From IMG/VR virus record IMGVR_UViG_3300025684_000015, positions 1 through 64,000 of that record: a DNA stretch of 64,000 nucleotides; one strand, given 5' to 3'. Every line of letters begins with the position of its first letter. Positions within the stretch are counted from its first letter, which is position 1. The notes beneath the pieces were generated by a model. It did not search any database. It had not been told where the DNA came from and saw nothing but the letters and a program-made list of their open reading frames with translations. The position numbers were made by a program, and so were the translations under genes. Shown piece by piece: positions 55,845-63,799 of the stretch. The DNA comes from a virus.

Positions 55845-56246
55845 ATGTTAAAAAATATTATATTACCACTAGCAGTATTAGCATTATATGCTGGTACTGC
55901 TAGTGCGCATGAAATGATTCCAACATATCCAAAGCTAAGTACCGTAGCTATAGATGGTGTGTATAAAACCACTATGAAGATGTTTAATAAGCGGGAAGAT
56001 GTTGAATTTTATGAAATCGGCGTATTCGATAAAGACTTTAAAGAAATACCATTTGTGTCAACTTATAAGATATTAAAAATAAGATATCTAAGTCATGTTA
56101 CTTTTGATGTGTATATTCGAAAAGCTGATTACGAAGCTGCAACATACATTTGTTCTAAAAGTAAATTAAGAAAAGCTAGTGATATAAGAACTGCTATATC
56201 TTCTAGAATATGTTCAAAGTTTCAGCATCAAAGACAAAACAAATAG
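55845..56246 (+). CDS. exported chaperone-like small protein (133 aa)
   Basis: The start at 55845 (MLKNIILPLAVLALYAGTAS, cut before HEM) gives a clean signal peptide, with GGATAG before it. The mature part HEMIPTYPKLSTVAIDGVYK, then MKMFNKREDVEFYEIGVFD, looks like the first strands of a pilus-chaperone beta sandwich, shortened. Next to the pilin-like gene this suggests a chaperone-subunit pair, which is speculative. Confidence 0.55.
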   Translation: MLKNIILPLAVLALYAGTASAHEMIPTYPKLSTVAIDGVYKTTMKMFNKREDVEFYEIGVFDKDFKEIPFVSTYKILKIRYLSHVTFDVYIRKADYEAATYICSKSKLRKASDIRTAISSRICSKFQHQRQNK

Positions 56247-56255
56247 GTGAATTTT

Positions 56256-56672
56256 ATGAAGTATTTAGCGATAATAATAACCAGTCTTTTATTTAGTATA
56301 GAAGCCATGGCAGAAAATAGTTCACTCAATTTGCAAATGCCATCACCTGGAACTCAATATGGCCAAGATAGTATTCGATCAGGAGAAATTGATTGTAAAA
56401 ATGCTATTGGTGGATCAACCAATTTTGAGTTTGGAGTAACAGGAATTATTGACAATTACAATAGTCCTTTCTCTAATGACAATGGTGCATCTACTAAAGA
56501 TATTGGCGTATATGCTAGAATTACAATCCCTTTAGATGGACCTAAAGAACGAATCAATTGTAATTCTTTATATGAATTAGAATTACGAAAAAAACGAATA
56601 GAAGTTTTAAAGCTCCAAGAAGAATTAGAAGCTTTAAAGAAATTAAACGCTCAAAGCGGCTTTGAAAATTAA
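56256..56672 (+). CDS. exported protein with C-terminal coiled coil (138 aa)
   Basis: Start MKYLAIIITSLLFSIEAMA with cleavage before ENSS. The mature domain is beta-rich with a Cys pair (IDCKNAIGG, RINCNSLYELE) and ends in a helix KRIEVLKLQEELEALKKLN. Fifth gene of the exported set counting the coupled peptides. Function unknown. Confidence 0.62.
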   Translation: MKYLAIIITSLLFSIEAMAENSSLNLQMPSPGTQYGQDSIRSGEIDCKNAIGGSTNFEFGVTGIIDNYNSPFSNDNGASTKDIGVYARITIPLDGPKERINCNSLYELELRKKRIEVLKLQEELEALKKLNAQSGFEN

Positions 56673-56673
56673 A

Positions 56674-56763
56674 ATGTACTTTATTGAAGTTTTAAGATGG
56701 GCTATAGCCGTTCTAAAACAGAAAAGAATCAAACGAGCATTAAAGCGCTCTAGGAGAAAATAA
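56674..56763 (+). CDS. 29-aa basic micropeptide
   Basis: MYFIEVLRWAIAVLKQKRIK followed by RALKRSRRK. A short amphipathic helix and a strongly basic tail. The stop overlaps the next ATG as TAATG. No clear ribosome site. Supported by coupling only. Confidence 0.4.
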   Translation: MYFIEVLRWAIAVLKQKRIKRALKRSRRK

Positions 56764-57197
56764 TGTACGAATATAGAGTTAAAGTCAACAAAGTAGTAGA
56801 CGGTGATACCGTTGATGTTGATATTGAATTGGGATTTGGTGTTGTGCTATCTGATGAACGTGTAAGAATTATGGGTATTGATACTCCTGAAAGTCGCACT
56901 CGTGATTTAACAGAAAAAGCATTCGGTCTTGCAGCTAAGAAAAGATTGCAAGAACTTCTTGGTGATGTTGCAGTTTTAAGAACACAAATTGCTAAAAATG
57001 GTGAAGATATGAAAGGTAAGTTTGGCCGTGTCCTTGGTGACTTTGTTGCTGAAGATGGTCGAATGATTACCGAAATTATGATAGAAGAAGGACATTGCGT
57101 TCCTTACTTTGGTGGAAGTAAAGAAGAAACTCAGGCTGCACACATGGTTAATCGTGAAAGATTGATTGCCGAAGGTGTAGTTACCTTAGACGATTAA
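56763..57197 (+). CDS. thermonuclease (micrococcal-nuclease-like) (144 aa)
   Basis: VVDGDTVDVDIELGFGVVLS, ERVRIMGIDTPESR and KGKFGRVLGDF are the three motifs of the SNase family, supplying the calcium-binding Asp residues and both catalytic Arg residues. No signal peptide, so it acts in the host cytoplasm. The AGGAGAAAATA site lies in the upstream micropeptide gene. It may degrade host DNA or RNA. Confidence 0.88.
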   Translation: MYEYRVKVNKVVDGDTVDVDIELGFGVVLSDERVRIMGIDTPESRTRDLTEKAFGLAAKKRLQELLGDVAVLRTQIAKNGEDMKGKFGRVLGDFVAEDGRMITEIMIEEGHCVPYFGGSKEETQAAHMVNRERLIAEGVVTLDD

Positions 57198-57209
57198 GGA
57201 GAGATTCAT

Positions 57210-57422
57210 ATGTATGATTTATATTCTAAAAAAGAAAAAATATATTTCCTTATTTGCGGAATTTTAATGGCTTTAGGATTATCAGTAACAACTTACTTTT
57301 ATTTTAAATCTAGAGTTATTTCAATGCAATGGGAACAATCTTTTACAACTCCAAAAGAATACTGGTCAAAAGTTCCAAAATGGGAATGGAAACCAGTATT
57401 TAAAGAAGACAAATTAGGTTAG
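57210..57422 (+). CDS. small membrane-anchored protein (70 aa)
   Basis: MYDLYSKKEKIYFLICGILM then ALGLSVTTYFYF gives one membrane helix, after which a Trp/Lys-rich tail (EYWSKVPKWEWKPVF) faces outward. Strong AGGAGA site. Function unknown. Confidence 0.62.
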   Translation: MYDLYSKKEKIYFLICGILMALGLSVTTYFYFKSRVISMQWEQSFTTPKEYWSKVPKWEWKPVFKEDKLG

Positions 57423-57432
57423 GAGAATTCAA

Positions 57433-58020
57433 ATGCTTACAACAATAATAGATCAATTAGTTAATTTCTGGCAATTTACAATTGTTGGTATACTCGTACT
57501 TATCGGGTTTATTGCTAATCTATTTGGTGTTGATAATGATAAAGAATTGGTTAGCTTTTCATACGAAGAAATGCCTAACATGCGACCTATTAAAATAGAA
57601 ACTGCGGGCAAAGGTTTCTGGGGAGCTATATGGATGTGGTTTGTGGGTGTGCGTCAATGGGAAATTGCTGAAGATTTTAAATATAAATTGCAAAATGAAG
57701 AATTTGTAATTCCAGCAGGATTTACTTTTGATGGCGCATCAGTACCTAAATTTTTAGCTACTTGGTTATCACCAACTGGGGTATTGTTAATGGGTGGTCT
57801 TATTCATGACTACGCATACAAATATCAAAGACTACTTAAAGTTGATGGTACTACAACGCATCTTATGAATCAAAGACAAGCTGATATGATCTTTAGAGAC
57901 ATTAATATTGAACAAAATGGATTCCATTTACTTAACTACTTAGCCTATTGGGCTTTACGTATTGGTGGTTTTGTTGCATGGAATGGTCATAGAAAAAGAA
58001 ACGTGCAAATAGGAGAATAA
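57433..58020 (+). CDS. DUF1353 family membrane protein (195 aa)
   Basis: The conserved core is VIPAGFTFDGASVPKFLATW, GLIHDYAYKYQ and RQADMIFRDIN, the DUF1353 pattern with HD residues. An N-terminal membrane helix (FTIVGILVLIGFIANLFG) and a second hydrophobic C-terminal segment flank it. DUF1353 is common in phage lysis and tail regions, function unknown. Confidence 0.82.
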   Translation: MLTTIIDQLVNFWQFTIVGILVLIGFIANLFGVDNDKELVSFSYEEMPNMRPIKIETAGKGFWGAIWMWFVGVRQWEIAEDFKYKLQNEEFVIPAGFTFDGASVPKFLATWLSPTGVLLMGGLIHDYAYKYQRLLKVDGTTTHLMNQRQADMIFRDINIEQNGFHLLNYLAYWALRIGGFVAWNGHRKRNVQIGE

Positions 58021-58021
58021 C

Positions 58022-58567
58022 ATGGCAGAATTCGAATTTGCTGGAACCACCTTTCGTGGTGGAAAAATGTTTATGGTTCTTACTGCTCTATCAACTCTAG
58101 GCGGTGCTGCTTGGGGTGGATTCGAATTCTATAATGACTATAGGAATATGAAAGAAATTGTTGAAAACATCGATGTGGATGCAATTAAAGCTGAAAATAC
58201 TTTAGTTATTCAAAAGATGGATGAACAAATGATTCGTATTGAAGAAGCTATAGAATATACACGAGACATTAAATCTGGTTTAAGAGATGATATTCTTTCG
58301 GTTGAAAAGCAAGTAGATCGTATGGAAGACAAAATTAGATCTTCTGAACAAGAAACTCGTGAACTTATAGTAAATGCAGAAGAACGATTTGAGGCAAAAA
58401 GAGACGCTCTACAAAACGATTATGACCAAAAGGCCAGTCGTCTTGCAGAGCGAAATGATAATACTATAAAAGACCTTGAGACAAAGGTAGCTCGAGATCT
58501 GAAGGACCTTGAAGATCAGTTGACAAAGAAGTTGCAGCGGTCACTGGACAATCCACTTGCGAACTAA
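58022..58567 (+). CDS. membrane-anchored coiled-coil protein (181 aa)
   Basis: After a short N-terminus, MFMVLTALSTLGGAAWGGFEF is one membrane span. Residues about 55-175 are a continuous charged coiled coil. Spanin- or tape-like in shape, role unknown. Its last 104 bp overlap the opposite-strand gene at 58464-58829. Confidence 0.65.
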   Translation: MAEFEFAGTTFRGGKMFMVLTALSTLGGAAWGGFEFYNDYRNMKEIVENIDVDAIKAENTLVIQKMDEQMIRIEEAIEYTRDIKSGLRDDILSVEKQVDRMEDKIRSSEQETRELIVNAEERFEAKRDALQNDYDQKASRLAERNDNTIKDLETKVARDLKDLEDQLTKKLQRSLDNPLAN

Positions 58568-58829
58568 GGTCATGGATATATAACTGGATGAGTGCATAGT
58601 GAAGGACCTTCATAAGGTCTTTCCTTGCATCATCTGGTGATCCTTTCTTACCATAACGTTGAGCATATTTCATAACGTTACCAATACAAAATCCAGTACC
58701 ATGACCACCATCAATAATAAATTCAGTTGCTTGAAATTTGTCAGTTGAATAATGACCTTTATACGTAGAATCAATATATGATTTAAATTGGCGAATCAAT
58801 TCACCTTCATTATATTTGTAGTCTATCAT
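58464..58829 (-). CDS. DUF3310-like protein (121 aa)
   Basis: The start MIDYKYNEGELIRQFKSYID at 58829 follows ATAGGAGATAAA. IDGGHGTGFCIGNVMKYAQR, then KGSPDDARKDLMKVLHYALI, matches the phage DUF3310 (SaV-like) domain, often annotated as nucleotide kinase-like. The last 34 codons (after LYIHD) are encoded opposite the coiled-coil gene and may be an extension read from its antisense strand. Confidence 0.7.
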   Translation of the reverse strand: MIDYKYNEGELIRQFKSYIDSTYKGHYSTDKFQATEFIIDGGHGTGFCIGNVMKYAQRYGKKGSPDDARKDLMKVLHYALIQLYIHDLSSQVDCPVTAATSLSTDLQGPSDLELPLSQGLL

Positions 58830-58830
58830 T

Positions 58831-59148
58831 TTATCTCCTATAAATGTATGCTTTATAAAGTGAAGCATTTTTGATTCCACCGACAATATTTCCAAAGTAA
58901 TCGTAAGAAACCTCGCCTTTTGAATTACAGAATGCATAATGTGGGTGAACAGCTTTCATTTTTTGGTATGGCTTACGACCACGAATAACAACTCTCCAGC
59001 GATAGTCATCTCCACGCTGTTTATTCCATTCGTTAAATCGCGAAACCATACCTCTAACCATTTGCAATTCTTGCATGTCTTTTTCATTATCAGGTGAAAA
59101 AGTGCCAACATATGAGTCAGTTGGATAACGTTGTGGTTCAATCGCCAT
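58831..59148 (-). CDS. hypothetical basic protein (104 aa)
   Basis: The start MAIEPQRYPTDSYVGTFSPD at 59148 follows GGAGGG. Contains WRVVIRGRKPYQK and ends LYKAYIYRR. Function unknown. Two bases separate it from the DUF3310-like gene. Confidence 0.6.
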   Translation of the reverse strand: MAIEPQRYPTDSYVGTFSPDNEKDMQELQMVRGMVSRFNEWNKQRGDDYRWRVVIRGRKPYQKMKAVHPHYAFCNSKGEVSYDYFGNIVGGIKNASLYKAYIYRR

Positions 59149-59350
59149 TGTACATACCCTCCGCAATATAAGCAGCATAATCTGCTAAATCATTACCAAT
59201 TGTTTCAAATTCCTCAATTGCAGATTCACGCTGTATTGGTTTACTAGCAAATTCTGCACGAACCATAGTCATGAACTGGTCACGAGGTGTATTATAATTT
59301 TCTTGAGCAAATTCTTGCCCCTCAAAAACTGCTTGTCCCATCTTACTCAT
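59138..59350 (-). CDS. hypothetical acidic helical protein (70 aa)
   Basis: MSKMGQAVFEGQEFAQENYN, then FETIGNDLADYAAYIAEGMY; no family recognised. AAAGGAAA precedes the ATG. First gene after the promoter at 59383-59411. Confidence 0.58.
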   Translation of the reverse strand: MSKMGQAVFEGQEFAQENYNTPRDQFMTMVRAEFASKPIQRESAIEEFETIGNDLADYAAYIAEGMYNGD

Positions 59351-59534
59351 AATCGTTTCCTTTCATCAATATTATACCTATTATTATACAACAAAAACCA
59401 GCCAATGTAAAGGCAATAATTTGAGTTAATGACATTGCATTTTCCATACACGCGCCATCACAATCTGATCCCGCTGATCCAAGAATAAGAATAAACCCAA
59501 AGAAAGCAATTAATCCACCCATCATTTTTGACAT
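59343..59534 (-). CDS. small membrane protein (63 aa)
   Basis: Two hydrophobic helices (MMGGLIAFFGFILILGSAGS and LTQIIAFTLAGFCCIIIGII) with a short loop DCDGACMEN that could form a disulphide. The promoter of the next gene lies within it. Function unknown. Confidence 0.6.
   Translation of the reverse strand: MSKMMGGLIAFFGFILILGSAGSDCDGACMENAMSLTQIIAFTLAGFCCIIIGIILMKGNDYE
59383..59411 (-). promoter_or_regulatory. sigma70-like early promoter (intragenic)
   Basis: TTTACA, 17 bp, TATAAT inside the membrane-protein gene, 33 bp before the 70-aa gene. Confidence 0.7.
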
Positions 59535-59746
59535 TACACTTCCTCCACTGTAATTTTATATTTCTTACCATTCATATCTTCAACACTAATTGTTTTTTTA
59601 GTAGATACGAAATAACCTTTGTCAGGATGTAAATCCATTTGAACTTTTGAAACATCGCTCAACTTGATACGATCGGGATTCATGTATTGATCTCTAATCA
59701 AACCTTTTTGTACTGCATCTGCAATATAATCACAATAAGCTAACAT
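59534..59746 (-). CDS. hypothetical protein (70 aa)
   Basis: MLAYCDYIADAVQKGLIRDQ with a helical N-terminus and a beta C-terminus (KYKITVEEV). GAGAGA before the ATG. Function unknown. Confidence 0.58.
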   Translation of the reverse strand: MLAYCDYIADAVQKGLIRDQYMNPDRIKLSDVSKVQMDLHPDKGYFVSTKKTISVEDMNGKKYKITVEEV

Positions 59747-59757
59747 AACTATCTCTC

Positions 59758-60027
59758 CTAAGAACCTAAAACAATTTCATATGAACCATCTGCATCTTTT
59801 CTAAAAGCTTCGATAAAATAATGCCAATCAAAGTCGGCCTGAATACGAAGACTATTTGCAGCGCGGATAACATCTGCTTCATCACCTGAAGACAAAAATG
59901 ACGATACTTGAGATTTTTCATAGTTGGGATAATCCCCACCTGAAATATAAGTATAAGTGATACGACTACCAGCTGGTGGTAAAGTAACATCATCACAAAG
60001 TACAGATTCTACAAAGTCATTCATCAT
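59758..60027 (-). CDS. hypothetical protein (89 aa)
   Basis: The start MMNDFVESVLCDDVTLPPAG at 60027 has AAAGGA at proper distance; the frame is open to 60048. Acidic, mixed fold (DFDWHYFIEAFRKDADGSYE). First gene after the promoter 60060-60088. Function unknown. Confidence 0.58.
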   Translation of the reverse strand: MMNDFVESVLCDDVTLPPAGSRITYTYISGGDYPNYEKSQVSSFLSSGDEADVIRAANSLRIQADFDWHYFIEAFRKDADGSYEIVLGS

Positions 60028-60059
60028 TGGTTTAGTTCCTTTTTTCATTTTATAAGTAT

Positions 60060-60088
60060 ATTATACTATACTTTTTAGCCTTTGTAAA
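60060..60088 (-). promoter_or_regulatory. sigma70-like early promoter (cassette copy)
   Basis: TTTACA, 17 bp, TATAAT directly after the terminator of the thyX unit. Confidence 0.82.
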
Positions 60089-60124
60089 CAAAAAAATGCA
60101 CTTAATTTGAAAAAAAGTGCATTT
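60089..60124 (-). terminator. hairpin terminator of the cassette, after thyX
   Basis: AATGCACTT (60095-60103) with AAGTGCATT (60115-60123), then TTTTTT on the minus strand. Confidence 0.85.
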
Positions 60125-60137
60125 AGTTTGAGAGGAA

Positions 60138-60152
60138 AATCAATAACTTAGG
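60138..60152 (-). repeat. CCTAAGTTATTGATT element (copy 5)
   Basis: Same element, between the thyX stop and the terminator. Confidence 0.6.
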
Positions 60153-60170
60153 AATTATTTTAAAAAAATA

Positions 60171-60842
60171 TTAAATATTCTCCACATATTCATCAATTAG
60201 AGGGAAGATTTTAGCAATTGCACAAGCACATTCCCTTGCAATTTCCATATGTTCTTTTTGAGTACCATTGGCAGATCTTAGCTCAATGTAATGAATCCAA
60301 GATCGAAGGGTACCATTCACATATAACCTAGACTTAGTCAATCCTTCAGGTAGTACAGCACGAGCTTGTTCTTTTGCAATACCATGATCTAAAGCCCACG
60401 CATAAACTTCTTGCACCATCCAAAGTACTCTACGTTGATGCCGATCCCATTCCCTCTGAAGTTCTTCACTATCAGTTTCAATAGAGTTCTGACGATTCTT
60501 TGTATCTTGCAATCGAGCTTCTCTAATCTCAAACTCATCAGTTAAATCACGAACATCAGCATATCGTTGAGAAAACTCTTGAAATGAAAATGATCTATGC
60601 CTTAATAGTTGTCTTGCAATGTCTCGAGTTGTTTCAACTTCTATGCAAGCAGATACCATTTCGAAGGGTGACCAGTGTTTGTGCTTTGCGAGATAGGCAA
60701 GTAACCTTTCTGACGTCGCAGAAGAAATTTGGTTCGAGGGGTTGGATACACGGGCGCAATACGCCACGAGTTCTTGGATATCATTACCGACATATAGTTC
60801 TCCTTCTGGGGTTTGCGAATATGAGATTAATCGTGCTTTCAT
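60171..60842 (-). CDS. thyX: flavin-dependent thymidylate synthase ThyX (223 aa)
   Basis: LLRHRSFSFQEFSQRYADV contains the ThyX signature RHRxxSxxxxSxRY. ARAVLPEGLTKSRLYVNGTL and LRSWIHYIELR complete the dUMP/FAD-binding regions. It makes dTMP from dUMP with methylene-THF, FAD and NADPH. It is last in the uvsX-gp41-thyX unit, next to a 4-nt overlap with the 61-aa gene. Confidence 0.93.
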   Translation of the reverse strand: MKARLISYSQTPEGELYVGNDIQELVAYCARVSNPSNQISSATSERLLAYLAKHKHWSPFEMVSACIEVETTRDIARQLLRHRSFSFQEFSQRYADVRDLTDEFEIREARLQDTKNRQNSIETDSEELQREWDRHQRRVLWMVQEVYAWALDHGIAKEQARAVLPEGLTKSRLYVNGTLRSWIHYIELRSANGTQKEHMEIARECACAIAKIFPLIDEYVENI

Positions 60843-61021
60843 GTCTGTGGATCCTGGCCTGGTTGGTAATATTGGGCTTCTTCTGGTTTTAAGGAATTTT
60901 TTATACTATCCTTAAGTATCTCGTTAAATCCTCTATCCAAAATCCATTGCTTAGCGGCTTCATCCATTTCTAATGAAATAATGCCTTGGTCTGAGTCATA
61001 GCTAATTACATCTAATTTCAT
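60839..61021 (-). CDS. hypothetical protein (60 aa)
   Basis: Start MKLDVISYDSDQGIISLEMD at 61021, with GGAAACT before it, overlapping the helicase stop by 4 nt. It has EAAKQWILDRGFNEILKDSI and a Pro-rich tail. It sits between gp41 and thyX. Function unknown. Confidence 0.6.
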   Translation of the reverse strand: MKLDVISYDSDQGIISLEMDEAAKQWILDRGFNEILKDSIKNSLKPEEAQYYQPGQDPQT

Positions 61022-62403
61022 AGTTTCCATCCATCAAATTTTTCAGCTGAAATTCTACCACCGGCATTTGACTTATCAAAAACTGGAGTATCATCAACCA
61101 GTTGTGGTTCTTGAGATTGATCCACATCGTATAGTCTCATTCTAGATCTATCTATACCGACAACAAATCTTTTATAAAGCGTGGGATCATTATAACGATT
61201 TTTAAGTTGCTTGACCATAAGTTGTCCATCTTTTTCGAGTTCTTCGGTTGAGATGAGTGCAAACATAAGATCGGCGGTAGCGGGTAATCCAAAAGACTCG
61301 GACGTATCTTCAAGCCCAACATCTGAGTTAGAATAACCCGAGCGAGTCGTTTGCGTTGCAGAGAACACCGGCACATCGAATTCGACGGCAAGTCCACGTA
61401 ATTCTTCAGCAACTGCTTTAATGTAAGTGTATGAGTTGATTGCACCACCCATTCCCTTCATTCGAGATGAAGCACAGATATTTAAGTAATCAATAAAGAT
61501 AATATCAGGTTCAAACTGTTTCTTTAATTTCAACTCATTCAATAAAGCTCTAAAGTGCCCTGCATGAGCTGACCCAGTAGGATATTCCTTTACAATCAAT
61601 CGACCTGTAGTCTTACGAGCTAAGTTTGCAATTTTACTTGTAAACATATCTTTTGACATTTTATCGAGTTGATCAATGGGAACATTCAATAAGTTAGCAT
61701 CGATACGCTCAGCAATACGTTCTTCTGCCATTTCCATCGTAATATAAAGAACATTACGACCTTCTACCAAAGCGCCACTAGCAACATGACACATGAATAG
61801 AGACTTGCCAACGCCAGTACCTGCAAGGGCAATGTTAAGTGTTTTACGTGGTACACCACCCTTTGTAATTTTATTGAGATAATCGAGATCAAAGGGAATC
61901 CTATCTTCTTCTGTATGGTAGAAATCAAATCGTTGTTCAGCATTATCAACATAATCGTGACCAACATTAGTATCAAAGGCTACGCCAAGAGCTTTTGTAA
62001 GAAGATCTGGTAAAGCATTCTTAGTTAAAGTATCATGTTTACCATCAATAATATTAATAGATTCCATTACTGCATTATAAATTGCACGATCTTGACACCA
62101 CTTTTCAGTATTATCAAGTAACCAATTTTCATCTACTGTATCACCAACAAATAATTGTTTAGCAATTTCTACTGCAGCAGTAAAAGTATCACCATTTAGA
62201 TTTGAATGCTCATTTAATTCTACTAAGAAAGTTTCTTGACTTGGTAGTTTATTATATTTTGCGACAAATTTACCAGCTTCTTTAAAGAGCGCTCTATATG
62301 GCCCTTCAAAGTATTCTGGTTTAATAAATGGTAACACCTTACGCATGTAATCTTCATTAGTTAAAAGATTACGCAGTATTGTATTCTCAATTTGTAAGTT
62401 CAT
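61018..62403 (-). CDS. gp41: replicative DNA helicase, DnaB-like gp41 (461 aa)
   Basis: ALAGTGVGKSLFMCHVA is Walker A, DIIFIDYLNICASSR Walker B, VPVFSATQTTRSG the motif with the sensor Gln, and LMVKQLKNRYNDP the arginine-finger/loop region. The N-terminal 150 residues form the helical primase-interaction domain. gp41 is the hexameric T4-type helicase that unwinds DNA ahead of the polymerase. The start at 62403 (MNLQIENTIL) is favoured by GGGAAA 6 nt upstream; 62409 is possible. Confidence 0.92.
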   Translation of the reverse strand: MNLQIENTILRNLLTNEDYMRKVLPFIKPEYFEGPYRALFKEAGKFVAKYNKLPSQETFLVELNEHSNLNGDTFTAAVEIAKQLFVGDTVDENWLLDNTEKWCQDRAIYNAVMESINIIDGKHDTLTKNALPDLLTKALGVAFDTNVGHDYVDNAEQRFDFYHTEEDRIPFDLDYLNKITKGGVPRKTLNIALAGTGVGKSLFMCHVASGALVEGRNVLYITMEMAEERIAERIDANLLNVPIDQLDKMSKDMFTSKIANLARKTTGRLIVKEYPTGSAHAGHFRALLNELKLKKQFEPDIIFIDYLNICASSRMKGMGGAINSYTYIKAVAEELRGLAVEFDVPVFSATQTTRSGYSNSDVGLEDTSESFGLPATADLMFALISTEELEKDGQLMVKQLKNRYNDPTLYKRFVVGIDRSRMRLYDVDQSQEPQLVDDTPVFDKSNAGGRISAEKFDGWKL

Positions 62404-62704
62404 CTCCATTTTCCCGATCATAAGCTTTCACAAAGCCTTCTTCAAGGCCTTTATCAATAATATCTAATAATACCATACCAGCGAAGTTTTGTAAACCATT
62501 ATTTTCAACTGATAGGTTTTCATCGGGTGTATCTACAATTTGAAAGTCAAAAGTTAATGCCTCTTCTTTATCGTTATATCCAATTTCACCAAAGACAATA
62601 GTAGTCTCCACGAAGTCACCAGACTCAAAGCGTACTGCCCAAGCATCTGGATGTTCTTCGTGGTGTACTAATTTATAGTCTTTATTTTCACTCAATGATA
62701 TCAT
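62387..62704 (-). CDS. protein at the gp40 position (105 aa)
   Basis: MISLSENKDYKLVHHEEHPD, then DFVETTIVFGEIGYNDKEEA, a beta-rich start, and a helical end NFAGMVLLDIIDKGLEEGFV. In T4 the small gene between uvsX and 41 is 40, a head-vertex assembly chaperone of similar length. Synteny suggests the same, sequence likeness was not verified. It overlaps uvsX by 17 nt and gp41 by 17 nt. Confidence 0.45.
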   Translation of the reverse strand: MISLSENKDYKLVHHEEHPDAWAVRFESGDFVETTIVFGEIGYNDKEEALTFDFQIVDTPDENLSVENNGLQNFAGMVLLDIIDKGLEEGFVKAYDRENGDELTN

Positions 62705-63734
62705 CATCAATCTCAATAATCTTATTGCCACCAATTTTATAACACTGAGTTAAATATTCTTTAAAATCGGTTTCTTCAAAAATAGATGTCCAGAATTCGG
62801 GGTCAAGAGTTTGTTTTTCTCGTACCTTTTGATCTGAAATTTCTCCAGTTTCTCTATCAACTTTGGCGTACCAGCCATTAGAAGGTTTGGCAATATAGTT
62901 ACCTGTAAGTGCAATTTCACGAAGACCAGAGAACTTTTGTACGCCACCTTCCCAAGATACTGAAATAGGAATCTTTGATTTTTCTTTGACATAACGAGAT
63001 TTCTCAACGTTAATTACAAAGTCATAACCAGTAATTTCAGTTCCAGTCTTATTTTGTCGGCGACCAAGAATCCAGATATTATCGGCTGAGTAATAGATAC
63101 CAGTACCACCAGAAACAATAGCCTTAGGGAACAATCCAATCTCTTGATAAGTATGGTTAACCGCAATCAATGGGATATTCTTCATTGCTAGATATGGTGT
63201 ACACATACGGAACAAACCTTTTAATGCTTTTGCACGAGACATATCAGCAACTGATTTCTCATTCAGTGCATCTTCAAGTTCTTTCTTTGAAGCTAGGTTA
63301 CCAACAGAGTCAATAACAATACAAACTCGATCGTTATAATCTAAAGACTCTAATTGATGTACAATATCAAATTTAAGTTCTTCTACGTTTGTAATAGGTG
63401 TGTGCAATACCCGAGAAGTATCGATCTCGAATTGTTCAAAGTATTGTTGTGGTGAACCAAACTCTGAATCATAAAACAATAATACTGCTTCAGGATATTT
63501 TTTAAGATATGCCGAAGCCATAATCAATGCAAACGAAGTTTTAAAGTGTTTTGATGGACCGGCAAGAACTGTTAGTCCTGGAGCTAGACCACCATCAGCA
63601 CTGCCAGATAAAGCTACGTTAATCATTGGTACATCTGTTGGGATCATATCTTTATCGGTAAAGAATTTAGATTCAGAAAGAACTTCAGTGTGTTTGACTC
63701 TGGAATTCTTTTTTAGTTTATCCATAATGGACAT
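62688..63734 (-). CDS. uvsX: RecA-like recombinase UvsX (348 aa)
   Basis: LAGPSKHFKTSFALIMAS (residues 58-75) is Walker A, LLFYDSEFG and VCIVIDSVGNLA Walker B region, and NHTYQEIG, IVSGGTGIYYSADNIW the loop regions of UvsX. C-terminal acidic tail EIDDDIIE. It drives strand exchange on gp32-coated DNA for recombination-dependent replication. The promoter at 63771-63799 overlaps the end of the gene upstream. Confidence 0.95.
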   Translation of the reverse strand: MSIMDKLKKNSRVKHTEVLSESKFFTDKDMIPTDVPMINVALSGSADGGLAPGLTVLAGPSKHFKTSFALIMASAYLKKYPEAVLLFYDSEFGSPQQYFEQFEIDTSRVLHTPITNVEELKFDIVHQLESLDYNDRVCIVIDSVGNLASKKELEDALNEKSVADMSRAKALKGLFRMCTPYLAMKNIPLIAVNHTYQEIGLFPKAIVSGGTGIYYSADNIWILGRRQNKTGTEITGYDFVINVEKSRYVKEKSKIPISVSWEGGVQKFSGLREIALTGNYIAKPSNGWYAKVDRETGEISDQKVREKQTLDPEFWTSIFEETDFKEYLTQCYKIGGNKIIEIDDDIIE

Positions 63735-63770
63735 ATAGTACTCCTATTTCCTTTTGATTAATTAAGTTAT

Positions 63771-63799
63771 ATTATACCATAAATTCATCTAATTGTAAA
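63771..63799 (-). promoter_or_regulatory. sigma70-like early promoter for uvsX
   Basis: TTTACA, 17 bp, TATAAT. It lies inside the last codons and stop of the upstream gene. Confidence 0.82.
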
